DNA of 64,000 bases from Virgibacillus indicus (GTDB lineage: Bacteria > Bacillota > Bacilli > Bacillales > Amphibacillaceae): assembly GCF_002266285.1 (NCBI RefSeq), contig NZ_NPMS01000001.1, positions 682,001 through 746,000 on the forward strand. The letters are read 5' to 3'. Position 1 is the first letter of the stretch, and each line of letters opens with the position of its first letter. Under the pieces are notes generated by a model. It had not been told where the DNA came from and did no database searches. It worked only from the letters and a program-made list of their open reading frames with translations. The position numbers were made by a program, and so were the translations under genes. Below, piece after piece: positions 29,562 through 38,724 of the stretch.

Positions 29562-29822
29562 TTATCTTGGTTCAACAATAAGCTTAATCGCTGTTCGTTC
29601 TTCCTCATCAATCATAATATCGGTAAAAGCCGGAATGCAGATTAAATCGACTCCACTTGGTGCTACAAATCCTCTTGCAATGGCTACTGCTTTCACGGAC
29701 TGATTTAATGCACCAGCGCCAATTGCCTGAATTTCGGCTTTGCCACGCTCCCGTAAAACATTTGCAAGTGCACCTGCTACTGAATTTGGGTTTGATTTTG
29801 CTGAAACCTTTAATACTTCCAT
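29562..29822 (-). CDS. spoVS: Stage V sporulation protein S
   Basis: An 86-residue Alba-like protein that affects septation and spore coat development. The sequence is nearly invariant across the family: SAKSNPNSVAGALANVL, IQAIGAGALNQSVKA and FVAPSGVDLICIPAFTDI. ATG 29822 (GGAGG 8 nt upstream) gives exactly the family length. A sigma-H-like GAAT motif is visible upstream, but its spacing to an AGG-type -35 is longer than usual. Neighbours rny-ymdB upstream match B. subtilis. Confidence 0.97.
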   Translation of the reverse strand: MEVLKVSAKSNPNSVAGALANVLRERGKAEIQAIGAGALNQSVKAVAIARGFVAPSGVDLICIPAFTDIMIDEEERTAIKLIVEPR

Positions 29823-29928
29823 TACTAGTACCTCCTTCATTTCCTATTGTAGTTCTATTGCTACTATATTCTTGGAGATGTTAGCTTATTACCTTATTAT
29901 GCATCAATAATTCGAAAGATTCAAATAA

Positions 29929-30726
29929 TCACCCGAAGAATGGATGATCATCATTTATTAAGATACGTTCAACTTTTGTTGCTTTACCGTTTGAATTTTC
30001 AATGGTAACGAGAAAACCATTTAACTGTGTTCTACCCTTTTTCGTAATTTCAAAACGTACAGGCATTGATGTTAGAAACCGTTTCATTACTGCTTCTTTT
30101 TCCACTCCCAATATACCATCATATGGTCCAGTCATTCCTGCATCAGATATATATGCTGTCCCTTCTGGTAAAATCCGTTCATCCGCTGTCTGGGTATGTG
30201 TATGTGTTCCAACAACAGCACTTACTCTGCCATCAACGTACCAGCCCATTGCCTGTTTCTCACTTGTTGCCTCTCCATGAAAATCAACAAAAATAATATT
30301 CGTACGTTTTTTTGCCTCTTTTATCAGTTCATCTGCTTTCCGAAATGGATCATCGCTTGCTGGAAGAAAAGTTCTCCCCTGCAAATTAATAACAGCCACT
30401 TCCGTGCCATTAATATTCACAAAAACAAGACCTTTCCCAGGGTTACCTTCAGGGAAATTTGCCGGACGAATCATATATTTTGCGTCATCAATAAAATCAA
30501 AGATTTCTTTCTTATCCCATGTATGGTTACCCATTGTAATAACCTGGGCACCCCATTCCAGAAATTGCTTATATATTTTTTCTGTTATCCCTTTTCCGGA
30601 AGCCGCATTTTCACCATTTATTATCGTCAGGTTTGGACGATGTTTTTCTTTAAGTTTTGGCAGATATTCCTGTACCATATCCCTGCCAGGGGAACCAACT
30701 ACATCACCAATAAACAATATTTTCAT
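29929..30726 (-). CDS. ymdB: YmdB metallophosphodiesterase
   Basis: A 265-residue calcineurin-like phosphodiesterase acting on 2',3'-cyclic nucleotides and needed in B. subtilis for the switch from motility to biofilm and for late colony gene expression. Metal-site motifs: GDVVGSPGRD at 7-16, NGENAASGKG (38-47), GNHTWD (66-71), DFHGEATSEK and GTHTHTQTAD. It follows rny, with which it forms a conserved pair; a strong terminator between them limits read-through. Confidence 0.96.
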   Translation of the reverse strand: MKILFIGDVVGSPGRDMVQEYLPKLKEKHRPNLTIINGENAASGKGITEKIYKQFLEWGAQVITMGNHTWDKKEIFDFIDDAKYMIRPANFPEGNPGKGLVFVNINGTEVAVINLQGRTFLPASDDPFRKADELIKEAKKRTNIIFVDFHGEATSEKQAMGWYVDGRVSAVVGTHTHTQTADERILPEGTAYISDAGMTGPYDGILGVEKEAVMKRFLTSMPVRFEITKKGRTQLNGFLVTIENSNGKATKVERILINDDHPFFG

Positions 30727-30790
30727 CTTATGATCATCCTATCTTTTTTAATACTTTTAGTTTTTCATATTGATAATATAAAGTCAAAAA

Positions 30791-30818
30791 ACAAAAGCAG
30801 CCAGTTGGCTGCTTTTGT
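30791..30818 (-). terminator. rny terminator
   Basis: ACAAAAGCAGCCA and TGGCTGCTTTTGT form a perfect 13-bp stem with a 2-nt loop; a T-run follows on the minus strand. Confidence 0.93.
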
Positions 30819-30821
30819 AAC

Positions 30822-32387
30822 TTATTTGGCATATTCTACTGCTCTTGTTTCACGTATCACAGTCACTTTTATGTGGCCAGGGTAATCAAGCTCTCCCTCA
30901 ATCCGTTTTCTAATATCGCGGGCGATAGATACGGATTCAAGGTCATCAATTTCATCAGGTTTTACCATTATTCGAATTTCTCTTCCGGCCTGGATTGCAA
31001 ATGATTTCTCTACACCAGCAAAGGATTCCGAAATTTCCTCCAGTTTTTCCAAGCGTTTGATGTAGTTCTCCAATGTTTCACTTCTGGCACCAGGTCTGGC
31101 GGCAGACAGAGCGTCAGCTGCGGCAACCAGTACAGAAATGACGGAAGTTGGTTCTTCATCACCATGGTGGGAAGCAATCGAATTAATAACAACCTCATGC
31201 TCCTTGTATTTCATCGCAAGCTCTTTTCCGATTTCCACGTGACTTCCTTCAACCTCATGATCAATTGCCTTACCCATATCATGAAGTAATCCTGCTCTTC
31301 TAGCTAATGTAACGTCTTCCCCTAATTCAGCAGCAAGCAAACCGGACAGGTATGCTACCTCTGTTGAGTGCTTCAGAACATTTTGACCATAACTTGTACG
31401 ATATTTTAGACGGCCTAGTATTTTTACTAAATCTGGATGCAGTCCATGTATACCGACCTCAAATGTTGTTTCCTCACCAATTTCCCGTATATACTCATCA
31501 ACCTCACGTCTGGCTTTATCCACCATTTCTTCAATTCTTGCAGGGTGGATTCTGCCATCTTGTACGAGTTTTTCTAATGCCATACGAGCAGTTTCCCGTC
31601 TAATTGGATCAAAACCAGATAAAATTACTGCTTCTGGAGTGTCATCAATAATTAAATCAATACCAGTTAACGTTTCCAGTGTTCGTATATTTCGACCCTC
31701 ACGGCCTATGATACGACCTTTCATCTCATCATTAGGAAGGTTTACAACGGATACTGTAGTTTCTGCAACATGATCCGCTGCACAGCGCTGCAAGGCCAAT
31801 GAAAGAATACTTTTTGCTTTTTTATCAGCTTCTTCTTTCGCACGATTTTCAGCCTCTTTTATCATTAACGCTGATTCATGTGTTACCTCTTGTTCAATCC
31901 GCTCTAAAATAATTTGTCTAGCCTGGTCTGTGGTGTATCCTGAAATGCGCTCAAGCTCCGTTTGCTGCTCTTTTTTCATAGCTTCCACTTTGCTTTCCAT
32001 TTCATCAATTTGTTGTTGTTTTTCTGTTAAGGTTTGTTCTCTTTTCTCTAACATAAGCTCTCGCTTATCCAGTGTTTCATCTTTTCTGTCCAGATTTTCT
32101 TCTTTTTGCATCAGACGATTCTCTTGTTTTTGTGCTTCCGCACGACGATCACGTAATTCATCTTCTGCCTGTTGGCGAAGTTTATGCGTTTCATCCTTCG
32201 CCTCAAGAAGTGCCTCTTTCTTAGCAGCTTCTGCGTTCCTGCGTGCCTCTTCAGCTATTTGTTTAGCTAATATTTCAGCACTGGAAATTTTTGCCTCTGC
32301 AATAGATTTTCGTATCAGATAACCAACAAACAGACCTACGATTAGGATAAAAGCAAGCAAAATGGAGATGACTAAAGGATTGTCCAT
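30822..32387 (-). CDS. rny: Ribonuclease Y
   Basis: Membrane-anchored endoribonuclease that starts decay of most mRNAs. The 521-residue protein has an N-terminal transmembrane helix (about 5-26), a long coiled coil rich in Glu/Lys/Gln (about 35-200), a KH domain with [13 protein letters not shown], and an HD domain with [13 protein letters not shown] 32387 follows AGGAGG by 7 nt. Its partner subunit gene ricA lies nearby downstream, with pnpA also in this window. Confidence 0.98.
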   Translation of the reverse strand: MDNPLVISILLAFILIVGLFVGYLIRKSIAEAKISSAEILAKQIAEEARRNAEAAKKEALLEAKDETHKLRQQAEDELRDRRAEAQKQENRLMQKEENLDRKDETLDKRELMLEKREQTLTEKQQQIDEMESKVEAMKKEQQTELERISGYTTDQARQIILERIEQEVTHESALMIKEAENRAKEEADKKAKSILSLALQRCAADHVAETTVSVVNLPNDEMKGRIIGREGRNIRTLETLTGIDLIIDDTPEAVILSGFDPIRRETARMALEKLVQDGRIHPARIEEMVDKARREVDEYIREIGEETTFEVGIHGLHPDLVKILGRLKYRTSYGQNVLKHSTEVAYLSGLLAAELGEDVTLARRAGLLHDMGKAIDHEVEGSHVEIGKELAMKYKEHEVVINSIASHHGDEEPTSVISVLVAAADALSAARPGARSETLENYIKRLEKLEEISESFAGVEKSFAIQAGREIRIMVKPDEIDDLESVSIARDIRKRIEGELDYPGHIKVTVIRETRAVEYAK

Positions 32388-32575
32388 GATTTCACCTCCT
32401 ATTGCTATAAGATTGTACAATTCATTATTGTCGGCATATACCCATTTAAATGCATAAATAACAATAAATCATATAATTAAATTATATAATTATACATTTT
32501 TAATTTTAATTGTCTATATAACTAATGTCAAGGAAACGTCACAAGTATTTAACAAAGGAATTGGTATAAATAGCA

Positions 32576-32609
32576 AAACCCTTTATTAACAAGTGTTAAT
32601 AAAGGGTTT
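32576..32609 (-). terminator. recA terminator
   Basis: AAACCCTTTATTAACA and TGTTAATAAAGGGTTT pair perfectly over 16 bp with a 2-nt loop. The minus-strand T-run is short (TTTTGC). Confidence 0.88.
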
Positions 32610-32618
32610 AAAGACTTC

Positions 32619-33668
32619 TTATACATCAAAGCTTTCTTGGCCTATTTCTTCTGATTCGGCTTTTGATTTTGCTTCTGCTGGTTCATCCAGTTCATAGTGT
32701 TTGCGAATAGCGTTGTGGATTTCTTCCATTGTTTCCGGGTTTTCCTTTAAAAATTCCTTTGCATTTTCCCGGCCCTGACCAAGTCTGTCTCCATTATAGG
32801 AATACCATGCACCACTTTTTAGAACAATATCCAAATCTGATCCGATATCGAGAATTTCTCCTACTTTAGAAATCCCTTCTCCATACATGATATCTACCTC
32901 AGCTTGTTTAAATGGAGGTGCTACTTTATTTTTAACAACTTTAATTCGTGCTTTATTCCCGACCATTTCATTGCCCTGTTTTAATGTTTCAGCACGGCGC
33001 ACTTCCAGTCTGACAGATGAATAGAATTTAAGAGCTCGTCCACCAGGTGTCGTTTCCGGATTCCCGAACATTACACCTATTTTTTCACGAATTTGGTTAA
33101 TAAAAATTGCAGTAGTTTTTGATTTGTTAATTGCTCCTGAAAGTTTCCTTAATGCCTGGGACATTAAACGCGCCTGCAGTCCCATATGTGAATCGCCCAT
33201 CTCGCCCTCAATTTCTGCTTTTGGAACTAATGCGGCAACAGAATCTACTACAATAATATCTACTGCACCACTGCGTACAAGTGCTTCGGCAATCTCTAAA
33301 GCCTGCTCACCTGTATCAGGCTGTGAAAGAAGCAGCTCCTCAATGTCTACTCCCAATGCTCTGGCATAAGTAGGATCAAGTGCATGCTCCGCATCAATAA
33401 ACGCTGCTTGTCCGCCTTTCTTTTGTGCTTCAGCAATTGCATGCAGTGCAACTGTTGTCTTACCTGAAGATTCCGGACCATATATTTCTATAACTCTTCC
33501 TCTTGGATAACCGCCAACCCCTAGTGCTACATCCAATGCCAATGAACCACTTGGAACTGTTGCAATTTTTTGGCCCTCTTGTTCTCCTAGTTTCATAATG
33601 GAACCCTTGCCAAATTGTTTCTCTATTTGTCTCAACGCTACATCTAAAGCTTGTTTTCTATCACTCAA
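32619..33668 (-). CDS. recA: Recombinase RecA
   Basis: ATP-dependent strand-exchange protein and co-protease for LexA. The 349-residue product has Walker A GPESSGKT at 64-71, Walker [11 protein letters not shown], loop L2 around the [20 protein letters not shown] region and an acidic C-terminal tail. The start is TTG 33668, 8 nt after GGAGG. A promoter and LexA box lie directly upstream, making it an SOS gene together with lexA of this window. Confidence 0.98.
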   Translation of the reverse strand: MSDRKQALDVALRQIEKQFGKGSIMKLGEQEGQKIATVPSGSLALDVALGVGGYPRGRVIEIYGPESSGKTTVALHAIAEAQKKGGQAAFIDAEHALDPTYARALGVDIEELLLSQPDTGEQALEIAEALVRSGAVDIIVVDSVAALVPKAEIEGEMGDSHMGLQARLMSQALRKLSGAINKSKTTAIFINQIREKIGVMFGNPETTPGGRALKFYSSVRLEVRRAETLKQGNEMVGNKARIKVVKNKVAPPFKQAEVDIMYGEGISKVGEILDIGSDLDIVLKSGAWYSYNGDRLGQGRENAKEFLKENPETMEEIHNAIRKHYELDEPAEAKSKAESEEIGQESFDV

Positions 33669-33698
33669 CGTGTTTGCCTCCTTTAATCATCTATTTAC

Positions 33699-33727
33699 AT
33701 CATACATTGTTTTTTAAAATTAAACAA
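33699..33727 (-). promoter_or_regulatory. recA promoter
   Basis: Minus strand TTGTTT (33727-33722), 17-bp spacer, TATGAT (33704-33699). Confidence 0.65.
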
Positions 33728-33735
33728 GAAAAAAT

Positions 33736-33749
33736 CGAATAAACGTTCT
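33736..33749. promoter_or_regulatory. LexA box of recA
   Basis: CGAATAAACGTTCT matches 12 of 14 positions of CGAAC-RNRY-GTTYG and lies 8 bp upstream of the recA -35. Confidence 0.7.
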
Positions 33750-33845
33750 CTTATTTTGAATGCATTTATTTTCGAAAAATAGAATTATAGCATCGTTTTA
33801 CAGATCTAAAATCTAATTTCCCTATTTAAATCATGCATGATTTTA

Positions 33846-35090
33846 TTATTTTAAGTATTTGAAAAGAAGTTCCAATCCTTTTAAAGCTGTTCGGCGTCTT
33901 ACCGAATTACGGCTGCCATTAAAATTAAATTGCCTAACTATATCCTGTCCAGTATCATCGCTGATTGCTATAAACACAGTTCCAGCAGGATGCTCCTCTG
34001 ACTTGCCTGGTCCTGCAACGCCTGTAAAGCTTATGCCAATATTGGAATTTAATTTTTTTCTTGCATTTACAGCCATCTCCAGTGCGCATTCTTCACTGAC
34101 TGTGCCATGTGACTCAATTGTTTTTTCCGAAATCCCGAGTACTTCCTTTTTTACGTCTGTATCATAGCATACAATTCCACCGGCACAAGCTTCCGACGCA
34201 CCCTCCACCGAAATCAATCTGCTCATGAACATGCCTCCAGTAAGACTTTCAGCTGCTGCGATCTGTTTGTTTTGGGCTATTAATAAGGAAATGATCTGTT
34301 CTTCAATCGTCTGATCATCTACTCCATAAAAATATTCGCCAACCTGCTCAAGAACCTTTTCTTTCGTTTCCTCCAATATCTGATTCACTAGCATCTGTGA
34401 GCTTTCTTTCGCAGTCAGACGGATTACAACACCATCATTTTGAGCCAGTGGAGCAATCGTTGGGTTACTTTGGGCTTGTATGAGATCATGCAGATCATGT
34501 TCCAACCGTGATTCACCAATTCCAATAAACTTTAAAACAATCGATTTAATAACCTCTTTATTTCCGATCATTTTTTGCAGATATGGAAAAACATAATCCA
34601 ATGACAACTGTTTCATTTCCCTAGGAACACCAGGAAGAAAAATCCAGGTTTTATTTTGATGTGTTGCCATCATTCCTGGAGCCATTCCTGCATTATTCAG
34701 AAGTACTTTTGCTCCTTTAAAAACACGTGCCTGTTTCCTGTTGTTTGGAGTCATACTGTAATTATTCCTGTCAAAAAATTGTTTTATTTTCTCCATGGAT
34801 TCAGGGTGTTCAATAATCTCCTGACCGGATAGACCTTGGAATGCTTCGCGTGTTAAATCATCATCTGTCGGCCCAAGCCCGCCTGTTACGATGATTATAT
34901 CTGAACGATTTTGTGCCTGACGGAAGGTATCTTGCACCCGGTTTAAATTATCACCTACCACAGCATGATTATAGACATTAATCCCATAGGCTGCCAATTG
35001 CTGTGATAACCACTGAGCATTTGTGTTAGCTATTTGACCAAGCAGCAGCTCTGTTCCAACTGCAATAATTTCTGATTTAATCTGTGCCAT
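33846..35090 (-). CDS. cinA: Competence/damage-inducible CinA (nicotinamide-nucleotide amidase)
   Basis: A 414-residue two-domain protein: an N-terminal molybdopterin-binding-like domain (about 1-170, EIIAVGTELLLGQIANTNA and GGLGPTDDDLT) and a C-terminal PncC-type deamidase domain (from about 255, AAESLTGGMF and SFTGVAGPG) that recycles NMN. In B. subtilis it is co-induced with recA in competence. ATG 35090 shares a base with the pgsA stop (TAATG), so translation is coupled. recA follows after 177 bp with its own promoter. Confidence 0.95.
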   Translation of the reverse strand: MAQIKSEIIAVGTELLLGQIANTNAQWLSQQLAAYGINVYNHAVVGDNLNRVQDTFRQAQNRSDIIIVTGGLGPTDDDLTREAFQGLSGQEIIEHPESMEKIKQFFDRNNYSMTPNNRKQARVFKGAKVLLNNAGMAPGMMATHQNKTWIFLPGVPREMKQLSLDYVFPYLQKMIGNKEVIKSIVLKFIGIGESRLEHDLHDLIQAQSNPTIAPLAQNDGVVIRLTAKESSQMLVNQILEETKEKVLEQVGEYFYGVDDQTIEEQIISLLIAQNKQIAAAESLTGGMFMSRLISVEGASEACAGGIVCYDTDVKKEVLGISEKTIESHGTVSEECALEMAVNARKKLNSNIGISFTGVAGPGKSEEHPAGTVFIAISDDTGQDIVRQFNFNGSRNSVRRRTALKGLELLFKYLK

Positions 35091-35668
35091 TATTTTGAAT
35101 CCCTCATTACATGCCAATTTTTTATAAAATATTCAACACCGGAATAAACTGTAAAGAATAATGAAATATATAGCATACTTATTCCAAATGGGAAACCAAT
35201 ATATGAAAACGGAAAATTATGCAGCAATAATACTGCAATTGCAATCATTTGGGTCGCTGTTTTCAATTTCCCCATGCTTCCTGCCGCCAGAACAATTCCT
35301 TCACCTGCTGCTACCAGACGGAGACCAGTTACGGCAAATTCCCTGCTGATTATGATAATAACCACCCACGCAGGCGCGACTCCCATTTCAACCAGGATAA
35401 TTAACGCTGCTGAAACAAGCAGTTTATCTGCCAGCGGATCCAAAAACTTCCCAAGGTTTGTAACTAGATTGTATTTTCTTGCATAATGACCATCAACCCA
35501 ATCTGTTGCGGCAGCGATAATAAATAATAATGCTGCAGCGAAGTGTGTAATCGGCAGTTCAGCTTCTCCGATTTGCCACTCTCCCCAATCAAACGGGATG
35601 CTCATTAAAATAATAAAAACAGGAATTAAGAGAATACGCGATACTGTAATTTTATTGGGTATATTCAT
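35090..35668 (-). CDS. pgsA: Phosphatidylglycerophosphate synthase
   Basis: Integral membrane CDP-alcohol phosphatidyltransferase that makes phosphatidylglycerophosphate, the essential step to anionic lipids. The 192-residue product has the family motif with spaced aspartates from DWVDGHYAR through GKFLDPLADK (about 59-85) and several transmembrane helices. It lies between rodZ and cinA as in B. subtilis and overlaps cinA by one base. Confidence 0.97.
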   Translation of the reverse strand: MNIPNKITVSRILLIPVFIILMSIPFDWGEWQIGEAELPITHFAAALLFIIAAATDWVDGHYARKYNLVTNLGKFLDPLADKLLVSAALIILVEMGVAPAWVVIIIISREFAVTGLRLVAAGEGIVLAAGSMGKLKTATQMIAIAVLLLHNFPFSYIGFPFGISMLYISLFFTVYSGVEYFIKNWHVMRDSK

Positions 35669-35704
35669 TTATCTTTCCTCCCACATACGGCATTATAAGT
35701 TATA

Positions 35705-35737
35705 AAACCCTTCCAAGCAGGCTAAAAGGAAGGGTTT
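35705..35737 (-). terminator. rodZ terminator
   Basis: AAACCCTTCC and GGAAGGGTTT form a perfect 10-bp stem with a 13-nt loop, between rodZ and pgsA. Confidence 0.8.
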
Positions 35738-35742
35738 AACTA

Positions 35743-36666
35743 TTATTCGGATTCATTATTGATATTAATCCATAAGCGCTGATGAACATATTGTTCTGCG
35801 TCCACAGGGTATTCAAGTTCCACACCGTTAATCATAATCTTAAGATCTGGCGCATTTCCAACATTAAAATAAATTTTATCTGTGCCGCTCATGTCAATTT
35901 CATGTGGTGAGTTTTCTTCACCAAAAGCGGCGTTATAAACAGCCTGATTGTCAGCATCCCTGACTTCAAGCCATGTATGCCCATCAGATTCCAGTGTCAC
36001 GATTATCTCATCTCCGGCATTGTTAAGCTCCAATTCTGATTCAGGTGAAGAACCTGTTCCCTCTTCAATAACCGTAAATTCCGCTTCAGTCTGTGTTTCT
36101 TCATCACTTGCTTCCTCATCAGCTGCCTCTTCGGAATCAGCAGGTGATTCAGAGGAATTATCATCCGCTGCCTGATCATCATTTTCGTTATTCGAATTGC
36201 TTTCATCATCCGGATTATTAATAATAATATTATCATCCTGCTCATCCTGAGGATTTGTATCATTATCAGACATATTTTCTTTTATTAAAAACCATGCTAC
36301 AAAGAAAATACCAATAATTAATAACACAACAATGATTGTTGGAAAAATAGAAAAAATCGCCGGACTTTTATCATTATTGTTCTCTTTTCTGGATCGCTGT
36401 ATTCGTGTATATTGTATATCACTTTCTTCTTCTGTCTTTGGAATCTCCTCTTTATATTCTTCCAGTAAATCATTCGAGTTAAGTCCTACCGCATTTGCGT
36501 ACTCCTTAATGAACGCTCTTGTATAGAACTTACCTGGGAGAATATGGAAGTTTCCTTCTTCAATAGCCAGTAAATATCTTTTTTGAATTTTTGTTGTTTC
36601 CTGCAGGCTGTCCAAGGAAATATTTTTGGCTTCTCTGGCTTCCTTCAGTCTTGCTCCTATTTCCAT
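35743..36666 (-). CDS. rodZ: RodZ-like cell-shape protein (YmfM)
   Basis: A 307-residue bitopic protein: cytoplasmic Xre-type helix-turn-helix (about 1-75, GARLKEAREAKNISLDSLQ), basic juxtamembrane stretch, one transmembrane helix (about 106-128), a long acidic Asp/Glu/Asn/Ser linker (about 131-215) and an extracellular DUF4115 domain. RodZ links MreB filaments to the wall elongation machinery. The linker is unusually acidic, in line with a salt-tolerant lifestyle (inference). ATG 36666 matches the family start; the SD is weak. It follows ymfK by 17 bp. Confidence 0.93.
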   Translation of the reverse strand: MEIGARLKEAREAKNISLDSLQETTKIQKRYLLAIEEGNFHILPGKFYTRAFIKEYANAVGLNSNDLLEEYKEEIPKTEEESDIQYTRIQRSRKENNNDKSPAIFSIFPTIIVVLLIIGIFFVAWFLIKENMSDNDTNPQDEQDDNIIINNPDDESNSNNENDDQAADDNSSESPADSEEAADEEASDEETQTEAEFTVIEEGTGSSPESELELNNAGDEIIVTLESDGHTWLEVRDADNQAVYNAAFGEENSPHEIDMSGTDKIYFNVGNAPDLKIMINGVELEYPVDAEQYVHQRLWININNESE

Positions 36667-36683
36667 AAATAACACCATCCATT

Positions 36684-37475
36684 TTAAAAATCGAACATAG
36701 AAAACCCATTTTGCTGACTGAAACTGCTATCTTCCACAGGTTCGTATGTAATTTCCTCATCCTCATGACTGCGAAGTTCAATAATATAGTCAAAATCAGC
36801 CATATTATATTCTGTAGCCTGAACAAATATATCCGGATGCTCTACTACTTTTATCGAAGGAAGCTGCATAATTTCCCGTATAAGCTGCCAGTGTTTTTCA
36901 TTGGCGCGTCTTTTTGAAACAACTCCATCAATGATATAAATATTATTTGTGCTGTATTCCCCTTCGATTAATTGACTTCTTACCGTTTGCTTTAGCAAGG
37001 TACTGGAAACAAACAACCAGCGTTTATTTGCACAGACACTTGCGGCAACTACTGATTCCGTTTTGCCAACCCGGGGCATACCACGAATTCCAATAAGCTT
37101 ATGTCCCTCTTTTTTATAGAGTTCAGCCATAAAATCAACGAGCAGTCCAAGCTCATCCCGAACAAAACGTATTGTTTTGCGGTCATCTGCATCCCGGTGG
37201 ATATATTTCCCATGTCGTACTGCTAATTTATCCCGAAGCTTTGGTTTCCGAATTTTTGTTACCTTAATTGTATCCATCGTTTGTAATATTGATTTTAATC
37301 GTGTAATATTTTCATCGTATTTGGAAAGAAGCAGCATCCCTCTTCTTCCATTCTCTACGCCGTTGATTGTAATAATATTAATAGACAGCATTCCTAATAA
37401 AGAAGAAATGTCACCTAATAGTCCAGGACGGTTAATTTGAATTTCATACTCAAGGTACCATTCTGTTTTTTCCAT
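36684..37475 (-). CDS. ymfK: YmfK (DUF3388)
   Basis: A 263-residue conserved Bacillales protein of unknown function. An ACT-like region at the N-terminus (about 5-75) includes RPGLLGDISSLLGMLSINI, suggesting ligand sensing. The rest is DUF3388 with GMPRVGKTESVVAASV (about 131-146), a P-loop-like segment. AAGGAG precedes ATG 37475. Its place between ymfJ and rodZ is conserved. The ATP-binding idea is an inference from the GKT motif. Confidence 0.88.
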   Translation of the reverse strand: MEKTEWYLEYEIQINRPGLLGDISSLLGMLSINIITINGVENGRRGMLLLSKYDENITRLKSILQTMDTIKVTKIRKPKLRDKLAVRHGKYIHRDADDRKTIRFVRDELGLLVDFMAELYKKEGHKLIGIRGMPRVGKTESVVAASVCANKRWLFVSSTLLKQTVRSQLIEGEYSTNNIYIIDGVVSKRRANEKHWQLIREIMQLPSIKVVEHPDIFVQATEYNMADFDYIIELRSHEDEEITYEPVEDSSFSQQNGFSMFDF

Positions 37476-37596
37476 AATTAGCTCCTTTTACATGCATACT
37501 TTATTCATGTTAACCAATCCAATTTATAAATGCAATATATACTCTATAATAAATGATTTTCGGGCAAGTGAAAAGAGATTAATCGCAGAAATAAAA

Positions 37597-37626
37597 AGAA
37601 GCTGCAATTTATTGCTTACAGCTTCT
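37597..37626 (-). terminator. ymfJ terminator
   Basis: AGAAGCTG and CAGCTTCT arms with an inner GCAAT/ATTGC pairing; a T-run follows on the minus strand. Confidence 0.8.
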
Positions 37627-37643
37627 CAGATCTTCGAGTTTCT

Positions 37644-37907
37644 TTAGACGTTTCCATTACCCTGATTTTGAACAAGCTTAACCATTGTATTGGCAATTGC
37701 CTGTTGTTCGTCTTCAGAAGCAGCATTCCATAATTCCCTCAGTACTGCTTCCTCATTATTTTTTGCATCAACACTTTGGGCAAGATAATCCCCGACTTCA
37801 TGTGCGACATTTTGAATCGTCTGCTGGCTCATTCCCTGCTGCTGAGCCTGCTGAAGTTTATTAGCCAAAAAGCCTTTCCATGTATCAAAATTATCCAGAA
37901 CTGACAT
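37644..37907 (-). CDS. ymfJ: YmfJ (DUF3243)
   Basis: An 87-residue soluble, mostly helical protein rich in Gln/Asn; DUF3243 family, function unknown. The start MSVLDNFDTWKGFLANKL is typical. GGAGG precedes ATG 37907. Position between ymfI and ymfK is conserved in B. subtilis; here it ends with its own terminator. Confidence 0.9.
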   Translation of the reverse strand: MSVLDNFDTWKGFLANKLQQAQQQGMSQQTIQNVAHEVGDYLAQSVDAKNNEEAVLRELWNAASEDEQQAIANTMVKLVQNQGNGNV

Positions 37908-37998
37908 ACATCTGCCTCCTTCATTTTTTTACATGTATAGTATCTGGAATAACACCCCAGTTTATGCATGAAAATATGAAGTTTGGCTTTGGCTGCCC

Positions 37999-38715
37999 TT
38001 ACCATCCCCCGGTAATATTAATAATTTCACCCTGAATATAACCGGAGTTTTCGTCTAATAAAAATTGTACGGTATTTGCCACTTCGCTTGGTTTTCCAGC
38101 GCGATTAGCTGGTATTTCTGAAATCACAGCTGCTTTTTCTTCAACCGACAAATTATGATTCATTTTTGTCTCAATAAAACCCGGACTGATCGCATTTACG
38201 GAAATGCCACAGGGAGCTGCTTCCTTGGCCAATGCTTTTACAAAACTATTTTGTGCTCCTTTTACAGAAGAATAAATGACTTCATTACTTGCACCTTGTT
38301 CGCCCCAAATGGAGGTGATAAAAATTATTTTTCCAGCCTGGCGTTTAATCATGGAAGACAGCAAATGCTTCGTGATCATCCATGGAGCCTTAATATGCAA
38401 TGCAAGCATTTCATCCATCACATCTTCAGAAGCTTCCTGGAATAGTCCATAATATGCCATGCCGCTGGCGAAAATAATTGAATCAACAGGAAACACAATT
38501 TCAGTCAGCAATTTTTTTATTTCGGATTCAATAGTTAAGTCAGCCTGAAGCACAGAAATTACACATTCTTTATCTGTATTTTCTCTGAAACGGTCAATCA
38601 TTTCCCTGTTTTTATTATAGTGAAGCAATAATTGGTAACCATCTGCTGCCAGCTGTTCGGCAATAGCGATTCCAATATCGCCGCTGGCTCCAATAATCAG
38701 TACATTTTTCCCCAT
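37999..38715 (-). CDS. ymfI: SDR-family reductase YmfI (EF-P 5-aminopentanol modification)
   Basis: A 238-residue short-chain dehydrogenase/reductase. In B. subtilis YmfI reduces the 5-aminopentanone group on elongation factor P, and the orthologue has the same neighbours. Motifs: nucleotide-binding GASGDIG (9-15), ASGMAYY, catalytic Ser in FITSIWGE and Tyr-x3-Lys in YSSVKGA, and the SDR motif AISPGFIETKMN. GGGAG precedes ATG 38715. It follows ymfH by 9 bp. Confidence 0.93.
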   Translation of the reverse strand: MGKNVLIIGASGDIGIAIAEQLAADGYQLLLHYNKNREMIDRFRENTDKECVISVLQADLTIESEIKKLLTEIVFPVDSIIFASGMAYYGLFQEASEDVMDEMLALHIKAPWMITKHLLSSMIKRQAGKIIFITSIWGEQGASNEVIYSSVKGAQNSFVKALAKEAAPCGISVNAISPGFIETKMNHNLSVEEKAAVISEIPANRAGKPSEVANTVQFLLDENSGYIQGEIINITGGW

Positions 38716-38724
38716 TATATCTCC

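Noticed and set aside
30196..30885. 229-codon plus-strand open frame
   Set aside because: It lies antisense to ymdB and the rny end, has no SD and its sequence is low-complexity Cys/Phe/Ile-rich; a shadow of conserved genes.
31930..32322. 130-codon plus-strand Ser/Cys/Phe-rich frame
   Set aside because: It is the reverse complement of the RNase Y coiled coil (Glu/Lys/Gln codons), a usual artefact.
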